Numbered from the stretch's first letter, positions 36,971 to 45,733 are shown. The stretch is 64,000 nucleotides of DNA from an uncultured Alteromonadaceae bacterium (GCA_947494925.1 CANLWS010000016.1:62001-126000), one strand, 5' to 3'. Notes: generated by a model not told the origin, from the letters alone. Translations and numbers: made by a program.

Positions 36971-38551
36971 TCACGCTTTTACTAACACTTCCTCTAATTC
37001 TTCCAGCGTTTTGCCTTTTGTTTCTGGTAACAAGGTGACTACTATCGCAAGACCAATCAATGCAAATGTTCCATAAATAGCAAATGTGGCCGCAGCGCCA
37101 AGATTACTTAATTCCCATGGAAATACGAGTTGAACAGAAAAGCTGATGGCTGAATTTATCAGGCCTACAAAGGAGATAGCAATCCCACGTATTTTGTTTG
37201 GGAACAATTCCGAAAACAGTACCCACATTACAGGTCCCAGAGACATGGCAAAAAATGCAACAAACCCTAATATAGCAAGCATAATGAGCATTTGATTAAC
37301 TTGTATTGCCGCGGATACCAGGCTTGATTCGTGTTTTGACGCCTTTTCTTCACCTAGAAGTGTCTGTAACGCTAATTTAAAATCCAGCTCACTTTCAAAC
37401 GTCTGGTGCACTATAACGTCGAGCTCCTTAACATCTATTTCGACGGCATGGGCTTCAAGTTTTTCATGGGTCAACATATAAGTGGCTGAATTAAAGCCAA
37501 AGGCTAAAGTAAACATGCAAGCTGCAATACCTGCGACGCCTATGCTTAATAGGATTTTTCGTCCGATTTTGTCTATCAGGGCAATGGCTAGCAGGGTAAA
37601 GACAAGATTTGTTAAACCAACAAAAATAGCTTGCATAAATGCCGCATCGGTTCCTAAACCAGATAACTCAAATATCATCGGGGCATAAAAGAATACAGCA
37701 TTGATACCCGTTATCTGCTGCAAAATTGCGACGCTTATTCCAATGACCATTACCAATCGCATCGCTGGTTTTAGCAGATCTTTGAACTGGCCCTTCGCTT
37801 CATTTGCGGAAGATGCAATGCTCTGTTCTATGGCATTAATTTCTTCCTGAGCGTTTTCAGACGTTTGTTGCAGAATGTCCAAGGCTTCTGCTTGGCGGTT
37901 TTTCATTATCAACCAACGCGGACTTTCGGGTACCACCTTCAAAAATATCAGATAGCAAATTGCGGGAATGGCTTCAAGTCCCAGCATCCAGCGCCAATTC
38001 CACTCTGCCATGTTCAGCATACGACTGATTTCCAGCTCTGAATTGGATAATTGCAATACCAGGTAGTTGCTGAAAAAAGCGGTGGATATACCAATCACTA
38101 TGTTGAGTTGATTGAGTGAAACCAAGCGACCCCTTTGTTTGGCGGGGGCGATTTCTGCGATATACATAGGAGCAAGAATAAGCGCCATACCCACTCCCAG
38201 CCCCCCCAACATTCTTGCTAACACGAGCAAAGTGAAGTTGGGTGCAAGTGCAGACAAAACAGCGGAAATTGTAAATAGCAATGCCGCATATTTGAGCATG
38301 ACTCTGCGGCCAAATCTGTCACTAAGCGGCCCTGCCGCTAACATCGCAAGCGTGGCAGTGAGTGACAGTGACGCTACAGCCCAACCTAATTCAATTTTGG
38401 TTAGAGAAAATTCAAGTTCAATGAATTTGACAACGCCGGATATAACCGACGCATCAAATCCCATCAAAAAACCGCCAAGCGCGACAATGATTGAAATTTT
38501 AAAAATATAGAACGAATTGGAAGAGGTATTCGGATTCATGGTTAAGGCCAT
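36971..38551 (-). CDS. Sugar porter family MFS transporter
   Basis: A 526-residue inner-membrane sugar transporter. Signatures: GGFLMGFDASVISGV in TM1, GPLSDRFGRRV after TM2, VPESPRWLIM before the central loop, QQITGINAVFFYAP in TM7, and LPETKGKTLEELE at the C-terminus. The motifs and ending are typical of glucose/xylose:H+ symporters. An unusual hydrophilic insertion of about 50 residues lies between TM9 and TM10 (from MLTHEKLEAH to KHESSLVSAA). It is convergent with the glucanase operon and divergent from the LytS/LytTR genes. It probably imports glucose or a small glucan product released by extracellular laminarinases. An ATG 12 bp downstream is an alternative start. Confidence 0.9.
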   Translation of the reverse strand: MALTMNPNTSSNSFYIFKISIIVALGGFLMGFDASVISGVVKFIELEFSLTKIELGWAVASLSLTATLAMLAAGPLSDRFGRRVMLKYAALLFTISAVLSALAPNFTLLVLARMLGGLGVGMALILAPMYIAEIAPAKQRGRLVSLNQLNIVIGISTAFFSNYLVLQLSNSELEISRMLNMAEWNWRWMLGLEAIPAICYLIFLKVVPESPRWLIMKNRQAEALDILQQTSENAQEEINAIEQSIASSANEAKGQFKDLLKPAMRLVMVIGISVAILQQITGINAVFFYAPMIFELSGLGTDAAFMQAIFVGLTNLVFTLLAIALIDKIGRKILLSIGVAGIAACMFTLAFGFNSATYMLTHEKLEAHAVEIDVKELDVIVHQTFESELDFKLALQTLLGEEKASKHESSLVSAAIQVNQMLIMLAILGFVAFFAMSLGPVMWVLFSELFPNKIRGIAISFVGLINSAISFSVQLVFPWELSNLGAAATFAIYGTFALIGLAIVVTLLPETKGKTLEELEEVLVKA

Positions 38552-38787
38552 TTTTTAGTCATTGTTAGTACCGGTCCGATAGTTTTAAATGCAGCAGAAA
38601 CGGGGTCTGGCAGCACTTTTATAACAAACGAAAATGAATAAATATCCAGCATGCCAACATATCCCATCTATCTGATAAATAACTTAAAATACGTTGAAGT
38701 GGTCCAGGTGTGAGGTGGGGCGGATAAGCAAGGTAGCCCAATCCAGGCACTGAGTGTACACTGTGATTTACCAGTCTGAGGAAATCA

Positions 38788-39960
38788 ATGACAAACGCAT
38801 TTTTCCAATTTTTGAAACATAAAATCGCCACCAATCCCAGATTAGGGTTTTGGCTTTGGCAAGCTGGTTTCTGGTGTTTTGTCAGTATAGTCAGCTTTTT
38901 CACTCTCACCTTGTGGTACGGACCATTTGGATTGCAACATATTGCTCATATAGTTGCTCAGGCAGCTGTTGGTTTGGTCTTTTCCTTGTTCCTGTATTGG
39001 GCGTTTATGCAACTATGGGACAAATCCATTCGGGTAAGAGCATCTATCGGACTTATTCTAGTACTTATTGTAGCCTTTGTTTGGACTGTGGCCAGAGTTG
39101 AAATCTTTATTCGTCTGACTCAAGACAGCGAATGGGACCAATTTGGTGGTTGGCATTTTGCGAGTATTTTCATCTTTTTGTGTTGGACGGGTTTGTTCCA
39201 TGGTATTCGCTATTATCAATTGCTGCAGTCGGAACACAGTATTATGTTGCGCGCTGAGGCGGAAGCCAAAGAAGAACAGCTAAAGCGAATGAAAGCCCAA
39301 AATGTTGCTCGTGATGCCCAGATAAAGATGTTGCGGTATCAGCTGAACCCGCATTTTTTATGTAACACGTTAAACGCAATTAATGCCTTGGTGGAAGCTG
39401 AAGAAACAGAAATTGCACAGGGAATGACGGTTAAACTAAGCAAGTTTTTACGCTATTCATTAGATAATAATCCTGATACAAAAATTGCCCTGGAAAATGA
39501 AATTAAGGCACTGAATCTTTATCTGGATATTGAAAAAATTCGTTTTGGCGAAAGACTCAAATTGGATTTTGAGATCAGTGACTCAGCTAGCGCCGCGAAA
39601 GTACCGAGCTTACTTTTACAACCTATTATTGAAAATTCCATGAAGCATGCCATTGCACGAAGTGAGGAAGGAGGGACGATCACCTTTCGTGCCGACGTCA
39701 GCGACGGCAAATTAGACCTGGAACTTAGTGACACCGGATCTGGTAATAAAATTGCCAGTACCAAAATCAAAAGCTCCAATAGCCGTGGGGTAGGTGTAAG
39801 AAACACTATTGAGAGATTAGAAGCTCTTTATTCCAAGAATTTTCGCTATGATATTCAAATATTACCACTAGGTGGACTAAAGACATCCATCAGCATACCG
39901 TATGAACCGCATGCTGAAGTCCTTAAGTCGCAGGCGCGACAACTTAAAGTGTCGAGTTAA
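38788..39960 (+). CDS. LytS/YehU-type sensor histidine kinase
   Basis: A 390-residue membrane histidine kinase of the His_kinase (LytS-like) family. Four N-terminal hydrophobic segments (about residues 18-140) form the sensor, followed by a coiled coil (about 155-180). The phospho-acceptor is H189 in LRYQLNPHFLCNTLNAINAL. The HATPase domain has LLLQPIIENSMKHA (N box), DTGSG and GVGVRNTIERLEAL (G boxes). GAGGA precedes the ATG. It ends 3 bp before the LytTR regulator gene, a clear two-component operon. Divergence from the sugar porter gene suggests a role in sugar-responsive control, but no ligand-binding domain identifies the signal. Confidence 0.93.
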   Translation: MTNAFFQFLKHKIATNPRLGFWLWQAGFWCFVSIVSFFTLTLWYGPFGLQHIAHIVAQAAVGLVFSLFLYWAFMQLWDKSIRVRASIGLILVLIVAFVWTVARVEIFIRLTQDSEWDQFGGWHFASIFIFLCWTGLFHGIRYYQLLQSEHSIMLRAEAEAKEEQLKRMKAQNVARDAQIKMLRYQLNPHFLCNTLNAINALVEAEETEIAQGMTVKLSKFLRYSLDNNPDTKIALENEIKALNLYLDIEKIRFGERLKLDFEISDSASAAKVPSLLLQPIIENSMKHAIARSEEGGTITFRADVSDGKLDLELSDTGSGNKIASTKIKSSNSRGVGVRNTIERLEALYSKNFRYDIQILPLGGLKTSISIPYEPHAEVLKSQARQLKVSS

Positions 39961-39963
39961 ACA

Positions 39964-40773
39964 ATGAAAAAACTAAGAACAATAATCGTTGATGATGAGC
40001 CCTTGGCACTTGGATTGTTAAAGGCGAAATTGGCCAAAATTCCCGAAATAGAATTAATTGGACAATGTAAAAATGGCCGAGAAGCGATCCAGGCTGTAAT
40101 AGAGCATGCACCAGATCTGGTTTTTCTGGATATTCAAATGCCGGGTATCGATGGCTTGGAAGTCGTTAAAAAATTACAAACTGATATTGTCCCACTGATT
40201 GTGTTTACTACTGCATATGAGCAATATGCGTTAGATGCTTTTGATGTGCATGCAGTTGACTACATTTTAAAACCCATTGATGACGAACGAATTAGACGTG
40301 CTATTGCACGCGCCAGTGAAAGGTTGGACGCTGGAGACGCCAAAAATCGAATTATGGGAGCTATTGGTGCGATTAACGCTATCGAAAGAGATGACGAAGG
40401 CAGTCAAAGAATGCAAGCTGCGTTTGGTGGTGGTCAGGATAATGTAGAGCGAAAAGTCGTTATTAAGGATAAAGACGAAATTACATTACTCACCCATTCA
40501 AGTATAGCTTGGGTGGATGCAGCAGGCGATTATTGCTGTTTACATGCAGATGGTGAAACACACATTAAGCGTATTACATTAAAAGATCTGCTCGAGGAAC
40601 TTGACCCGACAATTTTTAAACGCATCCACCGCTCAACCATTGTTAACTTGAATTACATTAATAAAGTTATCCCACATACTAAAGGTGAGTTTTTTCTGTT
40701 ATTAGGTGAGCATGAACGAGTTAAAGTCAGCCGAAACTACCGAGAAGTAATTAAGGCTTTTCTGGCAAATTAA
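39964..40773 (+). CDS. LytTR-type response regulator
   Basis: A 269-residue DNA-binding response regulator. The receiver domain (1-120) has the acidic pair DDE near residue 12, phospho-acceptor D56 (VFLDIQMPG) and conserved K in YILKPI. A linker of about 40 residues carries charged and Gly-rich sequence. The LytTR domain (about 160-265) has SSIAWVDAAGDYCCLHADG and FKRIHRSTIVNLNYI. It is co-transcribed with the LytS-like kinase. Targets may include the adjacent sugar porter or glucanase operons, but no LytTR direct-repeat site was recognised. Confidence 0.93.
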   Translation: MKKLRTIIVDDEPLALGLLKAKLAKIPEIELIGQCKNGREAIQAVIEHAPDLVFLDIQMPGIDGLEVVKKLQTDIVPLIVFTTAYEQYALDAFDVHAVDYILKPIDDERIRRAIARASERLDAGDAKNRIMGAIGAINAIERDDEGSQRMQAAFGGGQDNVERKVVIKDKDEITLLTHSSIAWVDAAGDYCCLHADGETHIKRITLKDLLEELDPTIFKRIHRSTIVNLNYINKVIPHTKGEFFLLLGEHERVKVSRNYREVIKAFLAN

Positions 40774-40804
40774 AACCATGGTTCTGGCGGAAAAAGATTA
40801 AACC

Positions 40805-40851
40805 TGATGACTTGGCTGCCAACATCGGGCAGCCTGCCTCAACTTGCGCAA
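40805..40851. repeat. Dispersed 47-bp repeat, copy A1
   Basis: A 47-bp unit identical to 40915-40961 (110-bp period). It contains the inverted repeat GGCTGCC-AACATCG-GGCAGCC and ends in CTCAACTTGCGCAA. Related copies occur at 52840-53200. After this copy the motif TCGTTTAATCAGAA follows, as after copy B3 at 53093-53136. A decayed further copy may lie near 40870-40890. Confidence 0.9.
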
Positions 40852-40914
40852 TCGTTTAATCAGAATTGGGATGTCACTTGGTTCCACAATTCGCTTAGCT
40901 AAACCGAATACAAG

Positions 40915-41063
40915 TGATGACTTGGCTGCCAACATCGGGCAGCCTGCCTCAACTTGCGCAAAAGAACTTTTTCGAAATACCTGAGTCTCTATAGCCAGTT
41001 CAGGCAGATTATTACCTGATGAACGGGGTACACTTTTCCATGAAAAAGGTTTTTTGCACCTAT
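40915..41063. repeat. 149-bp composite element, copy 1
   Basis: Begins with the 47-bp repeat (40915-40961), continues with AAAGAACTTTTTCGA, then about 65 variable bases, and ends with a 22-bp tail at 41042-41063 (GAAAAAGG, then TTTTTTGCACCTAT). The same ends at the same distance delimit 53155-53303. The tail overlaps the stop codon of the convergent methyltransferase gene and, on the minus strand, reads as a short hairpin (AGGT/ACCT) followed by U residues. The nature of the element is unknown. Confidence 0.8.
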
Positions 41064-41941
41064 TTCTTCCGGAACTTCAATGTCATTCTGTTTGACTCGC
41101 CAATTGCCTGATATGTTGCTTTCAGCTCTGGGTCTTCCCGACTGGTCGCGAAACTTGGCGGCAGACGCCAGACAATATCATTTTCACCAGGTTGGTCTTT
41201 TGGATTGAGGTTCATATCACTGGAATCGACAAATTCAAAGCCAAATGATTCAAAGGTTTTAATGATAAAAGATTTTTTCAGGTATCCTCTTGCACCACTA
41301 GCCCATTCGTCTGACATTGAATCTGGTGCTAAGTGCTGCACAACACCAACAATACCACCAGGCTTCAGCACTCTGTGTACTTCTTTCATCGCTTTTGTCA
41401 GATACTCACCATCATTTTCAAATCTGGCCAAATTATGCAAAGCGCGAATAAACAAAACGGCATCTGCACTGCCATCCATGGACGAAGGCATAGAGTTCAT
41501 CTGATAGGCTTTGATAGAAGCGCTTTTTTCAGTGCGCCATTCATTAGCTTCTTTGGTCCAGGTATCAACCCAGGTTTTTTTTGCTTCTATGCGCTCCTCA
41601 CTGAAAAAACCAAACTTAGGGAACATGTCCTGAGCATAGTCCGCGCCAATCAGCTCACCGTTACTGCCTAGATATGGGAGAAGTATTTTCGTATACCAAC
41701 CGCCACCGGGTAGGGCTTCAACGACTGTCATTCCGGGTTTTATTCCAACAAATTCAATCACCTGTTGGGGGTTACGTGCTGGGTATCTAGCTTGGACTTC
41801 AACAGGTTGAGACGTGAGAGCCGAGATCAATGATGTCTTCGCCTGCTGTTCCTGGAGGACTGTATTGTCAGACGAAGTTTTTTGACCTGTCGTACAGGCT
41901 CCAAGAAATAAGGCGAGCAAAATTAGAGTTTTTGATTTCAT
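41060..41941 (-). CDS. Exported class I SAM-methyltransferase-like lipoprotein
   Basis: A 293-residue protein with a lipoprotein signal (LILLALFLGAC, Cys near residue 16) followed by a class I methyltransferase fold of the COG4798 type. Motif I is VVEALPGGGWYTKILLPYLG, motif II-like DAVLFIRALHNLARF, and motif III-like EVHRVLKPGGIVGVVQHLA. The D/E of motif I is E, and the Gly-rich loop is GGG. A SAM-binding fold sent across the inner membrane is puzzling because SAM is cytoplasmic. It could be inactive, use another nucleotide, or have a misread signal. GGA precedes the ATG by about 7 bases. It is convergent with the LytTR gene. Confidence 0.85.
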   Translation of the reverse strand: MKSKTLILLALFLGACTTGQKTSSDNTVLQEQQAKTSLISALTSQPVEVQARYPARNPQQVIEFVGIKPGMTVVEALPGGGWYTKILLPYLGSNGELIGADYAQDMFPKFGFFSEERIEAKKTWVDTWTKEANEWRTEKSASIKAYQMNSMPSSMDGSADAVLFIRALHNLARFENDGEYLTKAMKEVHRVLKPGGIVGVVQHLAPDSMSDEWASGARGYLKKSFIIKTFESFGFEFVDSSDMNLNPKDQPGENDIVWRLPPSFATSREDPELKATYQAIGESNRMTLKFRKK

Positions 41942-42172
41942 AGTTTTTCCGTTTAAATAATCACAGGATGGCAGTAAGAACCTATTGAGCTATTAGGTGT
42001 AGCTGACTATTTACAATCTTTAAAGGGAAGAAATGCCATCTTACAAATTAATTGCATAAAACTGAAAGTTTGAGTGCCCGAATGCCTCAAATTAGAAACT
42101 AATAACAGTTAATGAAAACGTTTTCCTTGAGTCTCAGAAGGATTCAATTTACTGTTGCCTTAATAAATTGTT

Positions 42173-43753
42173 GTGCTTTATTGGCAGGTTAAAAAGAGTT
42201 TGCAAGACAATATAAAGAAAGTCGTCATCGTTGGTGGCGGAACAGCAGGCTGGATGGCTGCAGCGACGCTATCGCGTTTCCTTGACCTTCAAAAGTGTGA
42301 TGTCACCCTAATTGAGTCAGAACAAATCGGCACGGTGGGAGTTGGCGAAGCGACACTACCACATTTACGTTTTTTTAATGCGCGCTTGGGCATTGACGAA
42401 CGAGATTTTATGCGCAGAACCCAATCCACCTATAAGATGGGGATAGAATTTGTCAATTGGGGCAAATCAGGCGATGCGTATATCCATCCTTTTGGCGACT
42501 ATGCTCACAAGATAAATGGAAAATCATTTCATCACTATTGGCTGCGTAATCGGAAGGAGGACCAGTCTTTCCCGCTTAGTGATTATTCGTTGCCGGTGAA
42601 AGCGGCAAAAGCCAATAAATTTCAGTTTCCCAGTCAAGACGCCAGTTCGGTACTTTCTACTTTTTCGTATTCTTATCATGTGGACGCAGGTTTATACGCA
42701 GGCTATTTGAGGGAATATGCCGAGGCAAAAAGTGTAAAACGAATTGAAGGGAAAGTGGCCTCGGTTCAACAAGACAAAGAGACAGGATTTATTCAGTCAG
42801 TCAAAATGGAAAGTGGTCAGATTGTAGAGGGTGAATTGTTTCTGGATTGCTCGGGGTTTCGTGGGTTACTGATTGAGCAGACGTTGAAGACAGGTTATCA
42901 AGATTGGTCAAAGTGGCTGATTTGTAATAGTGCGCAGGCAATTGGCTGTAAAAGCTCAGGCGAACTCGAGCCCTATTCCAGAGCAACGGCGCAAGAAGCA
43001 GGCTGGCAATGGCGTATTCCCTTACAACATAGAACTGGTAATGGTTATGTTTATAGTAGCGATTTCATCAGTGATGATCAGGCCACTGAAACTCTGTTGA
43101 GCCACCTGGATGCAGAACCAATTGGTACGCCCAATCAGCTCCGTTTTTTAACTGGGAAACGGAATAAAGTCTGGAATAAAAATTGTATCGCAGTGGGATT
43201 ATCTAGTGGTTTTCTGGAGCCCCTGGAGTCCACTAGTATTTATTTGATTCAGGATGCGTTGACTCATCTGATTGAACACTTTCCAACTCTGGCGTTTGAA
43301 TCCGCCAAAATTGATGAGTTCAATCGTGTCATGGATATTGAGTATGAACGGATAAGAGATTTTCTTATCCTGCATTATCATGCAACTTCCCGCCAAGATA
43401 GCCCCTTTTGGGACTATGTTCGCACAATGAATATTCCAGATTCTTTACAGAGTAAAATGGCACTGTTTAAAGAACAGGGGCACATTGTTAAATACGATGA
43501 TGGTTTATTTCTTGAGCCTAGTTGGCTCGCTGTTTATGTTGGTCAGGGTGTTATTCCGACGGGATTTCATCCTGGCGCATTGGATATGGATAAAGTGCGT
43601 TTGAACAAAGTGCTTGCTGAATTACGCAGTGAAGTTCAAGAGGCTGCGCGAGGCATGACTTCTCATCAAAAAACCTTGGAAGAGTATTTGAAAGAAGACA
43701 GCAAATTACAAAATCAATCAAATGCCGCTGCAAGTTTGTATGGAGTGCGATGA
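42173..43753 (+). CDS. Tryptophan-halogenase-like flavoprotein D
   Basis: A 526-residue flavin-dependent halogenase-family protein. The longest frame begins GTG 42173; a TTG near 42200 is an alternative, and the true start is unsure. Classical motifs are present: GGGTAGWMAAATL, K88 in STYKMGIEFVNW (numbered from the GTG), WQWRIPL (WxWxIP intact), and EPLESTS with E352. It groups with paralogue C (28287-29768). The stop overlaps the next start as ATGA, coupling it to the degenerate paralogue E. A C-terminal extension rich in charged and Asn/Gln residues exceeds the C length. It is the upstream member of a two-gene unit facing the rimP region. Confidence 0.88.
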   Translation: MLYWQVKKSLQDNIKKVVIVGGGTAGWMAAATLSRFLDLQKCDVTLIESEQIGTVGVGEATLPHLRFFNARLGIDERDFMRRTQSTYKMGIEFVNWGKSGDAYIHPFGDYAHKINGKSFHHYWLRNRKEDQSFPLSDYSLPVKAAKANKFQFPSQDASSVLSTFSYSYHVDAGLYAGYLREYAEAKSVKRIEGKVASVQQDKETGFIQSVKMESGQIVEGELFLDCSGFRGLLIEQTLKTGYQDWSKWLICNSAQAIGCKSSGELEPYSRATAQEAGWQWRIPLQHRTGNGYVYSSDFISDDQATETLLSHLDAEPIGTPNQLRFLTGKRNKVWNKNCIAVGLSSGFLEPLESTSIYLIQDALTHLIEHFPTLAFESAKIDEFNRVMDIEYERIRDFLILHYHATSRQDSPFWDYVRTMNIPDSLQSKMALFKEQGHIVKYDDGLFLEPSWLAVYVGQGVIPTGFHPGALDMDKVRLNKVLAELRSEVQEAARGMTSHQKTLEEYLKEDSKLQNQSNAAASLYGVR

Positions 43754-45237
43754 TGAAAAAAGTCATTATTGCAGGTAGTAACGCTACAGCCTGGTTAACG
43801 GCTCATTCCCTGCGTCGCCAGTTGGGTTTCGATGTCACAGTTGTTGAACTAAAAGGGGCATGTGCGAATGGGCGAAGAGTCGAATCTTTGCCACCAACTG
43901 CCCATTCTTTTCATCGGAGTGCACAGTTTAATGAGCTTGACCTGATTAAGCGGACAAACGCATGTTTTCAACTTTCAACTCATTATCTGAATGCCGCACC
44001 CTTCGATCCAGAGACTAAAAAATCAGGTTATGACTTTGTTCATAGTTTTGCACCAATTGGTGTGGATTTCGATGGATTAGGATTCCAGCATTATTTTAAA
44101 AAACTCGGGCTTGAGGCAAACAATTCATTCGATGACTTTTCCATTGGTTGTCAGATGGCGAAAAACAACAAGTTTGTTCATCCAGTCAGTAATGGTCAAT
44201 CGATCCTGTCCACGCTGGAGTATGGATTGAAGGTAGATACACTGGCTTATACTGAATATTGCAAAAAGGCGGCAAAACAAAGTGGTGTGACAAGCTTGAT
44301 GGCCGATAGTTTGACCCTCAATCTGGATAGCTGGAAAATTGCTTCAATAGTATTGGATAATGGTTTGACATTCACTGCGGATCTCTACGTTGATACAACG
44401 GATGATGGCCTGCTACATCGTATGTTATTGCCCAAAAAGTCGACTCAATTTTCCACACCTTGTTCCAGCGTATTGAGGTTTACAACACCATCTAATAGTG
44501 AGATTTCCACCAATACCCGCATTCAGGCAATCAATAGCGGTATTCTGAAATCCGTGCCTTTGGCAGACCGCATAGAACATGAATTATTTTTTAACGATTC
44601 CATATCAAACGAAGATAATGTCATTGCGCAGGCACAAATTTTGTCTGGGTCTTCGGCGATATCAGATTCAGAATTTCATGCACTGGATTATCAGGTCCCC
44701 GAAACTTTCTGGTTAGGAAATTGTATAGCGCTAGGGGAAAACGCGGGAATGCCAGATCCTGTGTGCGGGGGCGAAATTCAATTGGCTCAGCGGGCAGTGA
44801 CACGTATTATAGAGCTATTTCCTGCAGCTGATGATCACGCTTTGTTTGCTCAGGAGTATAATCGGGTTACTAAACTTGAATACTCTCGACTCAATGAATT
44901 TCAGCTCGGATTGTTTAATCTGACTCATCAGCAAGACAGTGATTTTTGGCAAGCGTCAAACGAATTCCCTATACCGGAATCACTACAGCATAAATTAGCT
45001 GTGTTTTTGCAAAGCGGGAATATTGCTAAATACGAACAGGATCCAAAGCCCGTCAGTTTTTGGCTAAGTTTTTTACTTGGCATAGGAGTATCCCCGAAGC
45101 ATTACGATCCTTTGTTGGATATGCTTGATACGGCACAGGCTGAACTAAAAACAAAGCGTATTCTGGAAATAATTCAGAAGACCATAGGTCAGTTACCCAG
45201 CCACAGAGAATACCTGAATCATATCTTGCAACCATAG
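43750..45237 (+). CDS. Degenerate tryptophan-halogenase-like protein E (probable pseudo-enzyme)
   Basis: A 495-residue intact reading frame clearly homologous to the halogenase family (overall layout, LPSHREYLNHIL ending like LPTNREL in paralogue A) but with the active-site motifs lost. The FAD loop is AGSNATAW instead of GGGTAGW. The lysine position reads ACFQLSTHY. The WxWxIP block is absent, and the PLEST glutamate region reads DPVCGGEIQ. It starts inside the stop of paralogue D (ATGA), so both should be made together, suggesting a D/E heterodimer in which E is a structural or regulatory subunit. The frame is undamaged over 1.5 kb, which argues for selection rather than decay. Confidence 0.85.
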   Translation: MMKKVIIAGSNATAWLTAHSLRRQLGFDVTVVELKGACANGRRVESLPPTAHSFHRSAQFNELDLIKRTNACFQLSTHYLNAAPFDPETKKSGYDFVHSFAPIGVDFDGLGFQHYFKKLGLEANNSFDDFSIGCQMAKNNKFVHPVSNGQSILSTLEYGLKVDTLAYTEYCKKAAKQSGVTSLMADSLTLNLDSWKIASIVLDNGLTFTADLYVDTTDDGLLHRMLLPKKSTQFSTPCSSVLRFTTPSNSEISTNTRIQAINSGILKSVPLADRIEHELFFNDSISNEDNVIAQAQILSGSSAISDSEFHALDYQVPETFWLGNCIALGENAGMPDPVCGGEIQLAQRAVTRIIELFPAADDHALFAQEYNRVTKLEYSRLNEFQLGLFNLTHQQDSDFWQASNEFPIPESLQHKLAVFLQSGNIAKYEQDPKPVSFWLSFLLGIGVSPKHYDPLLDMLDTAQAELKTKRILEIIQKTIGQLPSHREYLNHILQP

Positions 45238-45433
45238 CCTGCTGATGGGACATTTAGAATGAAATGGTAAATAGAATGAGAATTTGCTGGCAATAGTGAC
45301 GTGTTATCGTTTCTGGTGTCACAAGAACAGATCATGTTTAACTTCAATAACGGGTTGGGTTAAATGACTTGTTCAGCATCTGCAGAAAGCCGCGTCAGGA
45401 TAAGCAATTGTCGGCTTTATACACATTAGCTAG

Positions 45434-45462
45434 TTGCGTATTTTGTGTATCATCTATATAAT
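45434..45462 (+). promoter_or_regulatory. Strong sigma70 promoter upstream of the rimP operon
   Basis: TTGCGT (45434-45439), a 17-bp spacer, and a consensus TATAAT (45457-45462), followed by a GCGC discriminator typical of stable-RNA and stringently controlled promoters. It is one of the best promoter matches in the window. In related bacteria a tRNA gene often stands here, but none follows. Confidence 0.85.
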
Positions 45463-45468
45463 GCGCAC

Positions 45469-45677
45469 AACTTTGAGAAGGGCTCCCTCGGAATCGAATA
45501 GTAACTTCTCCTGTAAGACGAGACATGATGAACCTAAGTGCATTAGTCATTCGACTTAGCGTAGGCTTCACGTGTATTCGCAACCACTTTCTGTATAACT
45601 TGGTAATTAGGCAGGTTTTACAAAGATTTGTGGACTAGGGTCCAGAAATGAACAGCCTCGCTCGTACGGGGCTTTTT
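45469..45677 (+). ncRNA. Candidate structured RNA or operon leader
   Basis: About 209 nt between the strong promoter at 45434 and the intrinsic terminator at 45654-45677, with no plausible reading frame. Local stems are visible: GAGAAG/CTTCTC near the 5' end, CTAAGT/ACTTAG in the middle, and GGAC/GTCC at 45632-45643. It does not match tRNA, 6S, SRP or tmRNA by eye. It may be an independent small RNA or an attenuated leader of rimP-nusA-infB. Confidence 0.5.
45654..45677 (+). terminator. Intrinsic terminator of the candidate RNA
   Basis: AGCCTCG (45654-45660) pairs with CGGGGCT (45667-45673) with one G-U pair and a 6-nt loop, followed by five T. It stands 73 bp before rimP. Confidence 0.75.
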
Positions 45678-45713
45678 ATTATCCTTAAGGTCGTAATTTA
45701 GTAAGAATTGTCT

Positions 45714-45733
45714 GGGCATATCGCCCTTTTTTT
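45714..45733 (+). terminator. Second short hairpin with U tract before rimP
   Basis: GGGC-ATATC-GCCC followed by seven T lies 17 bp before the rimP start. The 4-bp stem is short, but its position fits the attenuator usually found in front of rimP-nusA operons. Confidence 0.5.

Noticed and set aside
13414-45237. Halogenated natural-product gene cluster
   Set aside because: Despite five halogenase-family genes there is no NRPS, PKS, tryptophan oxidase, flavin reductase or product exporter; neighbours are glucan enzymes.
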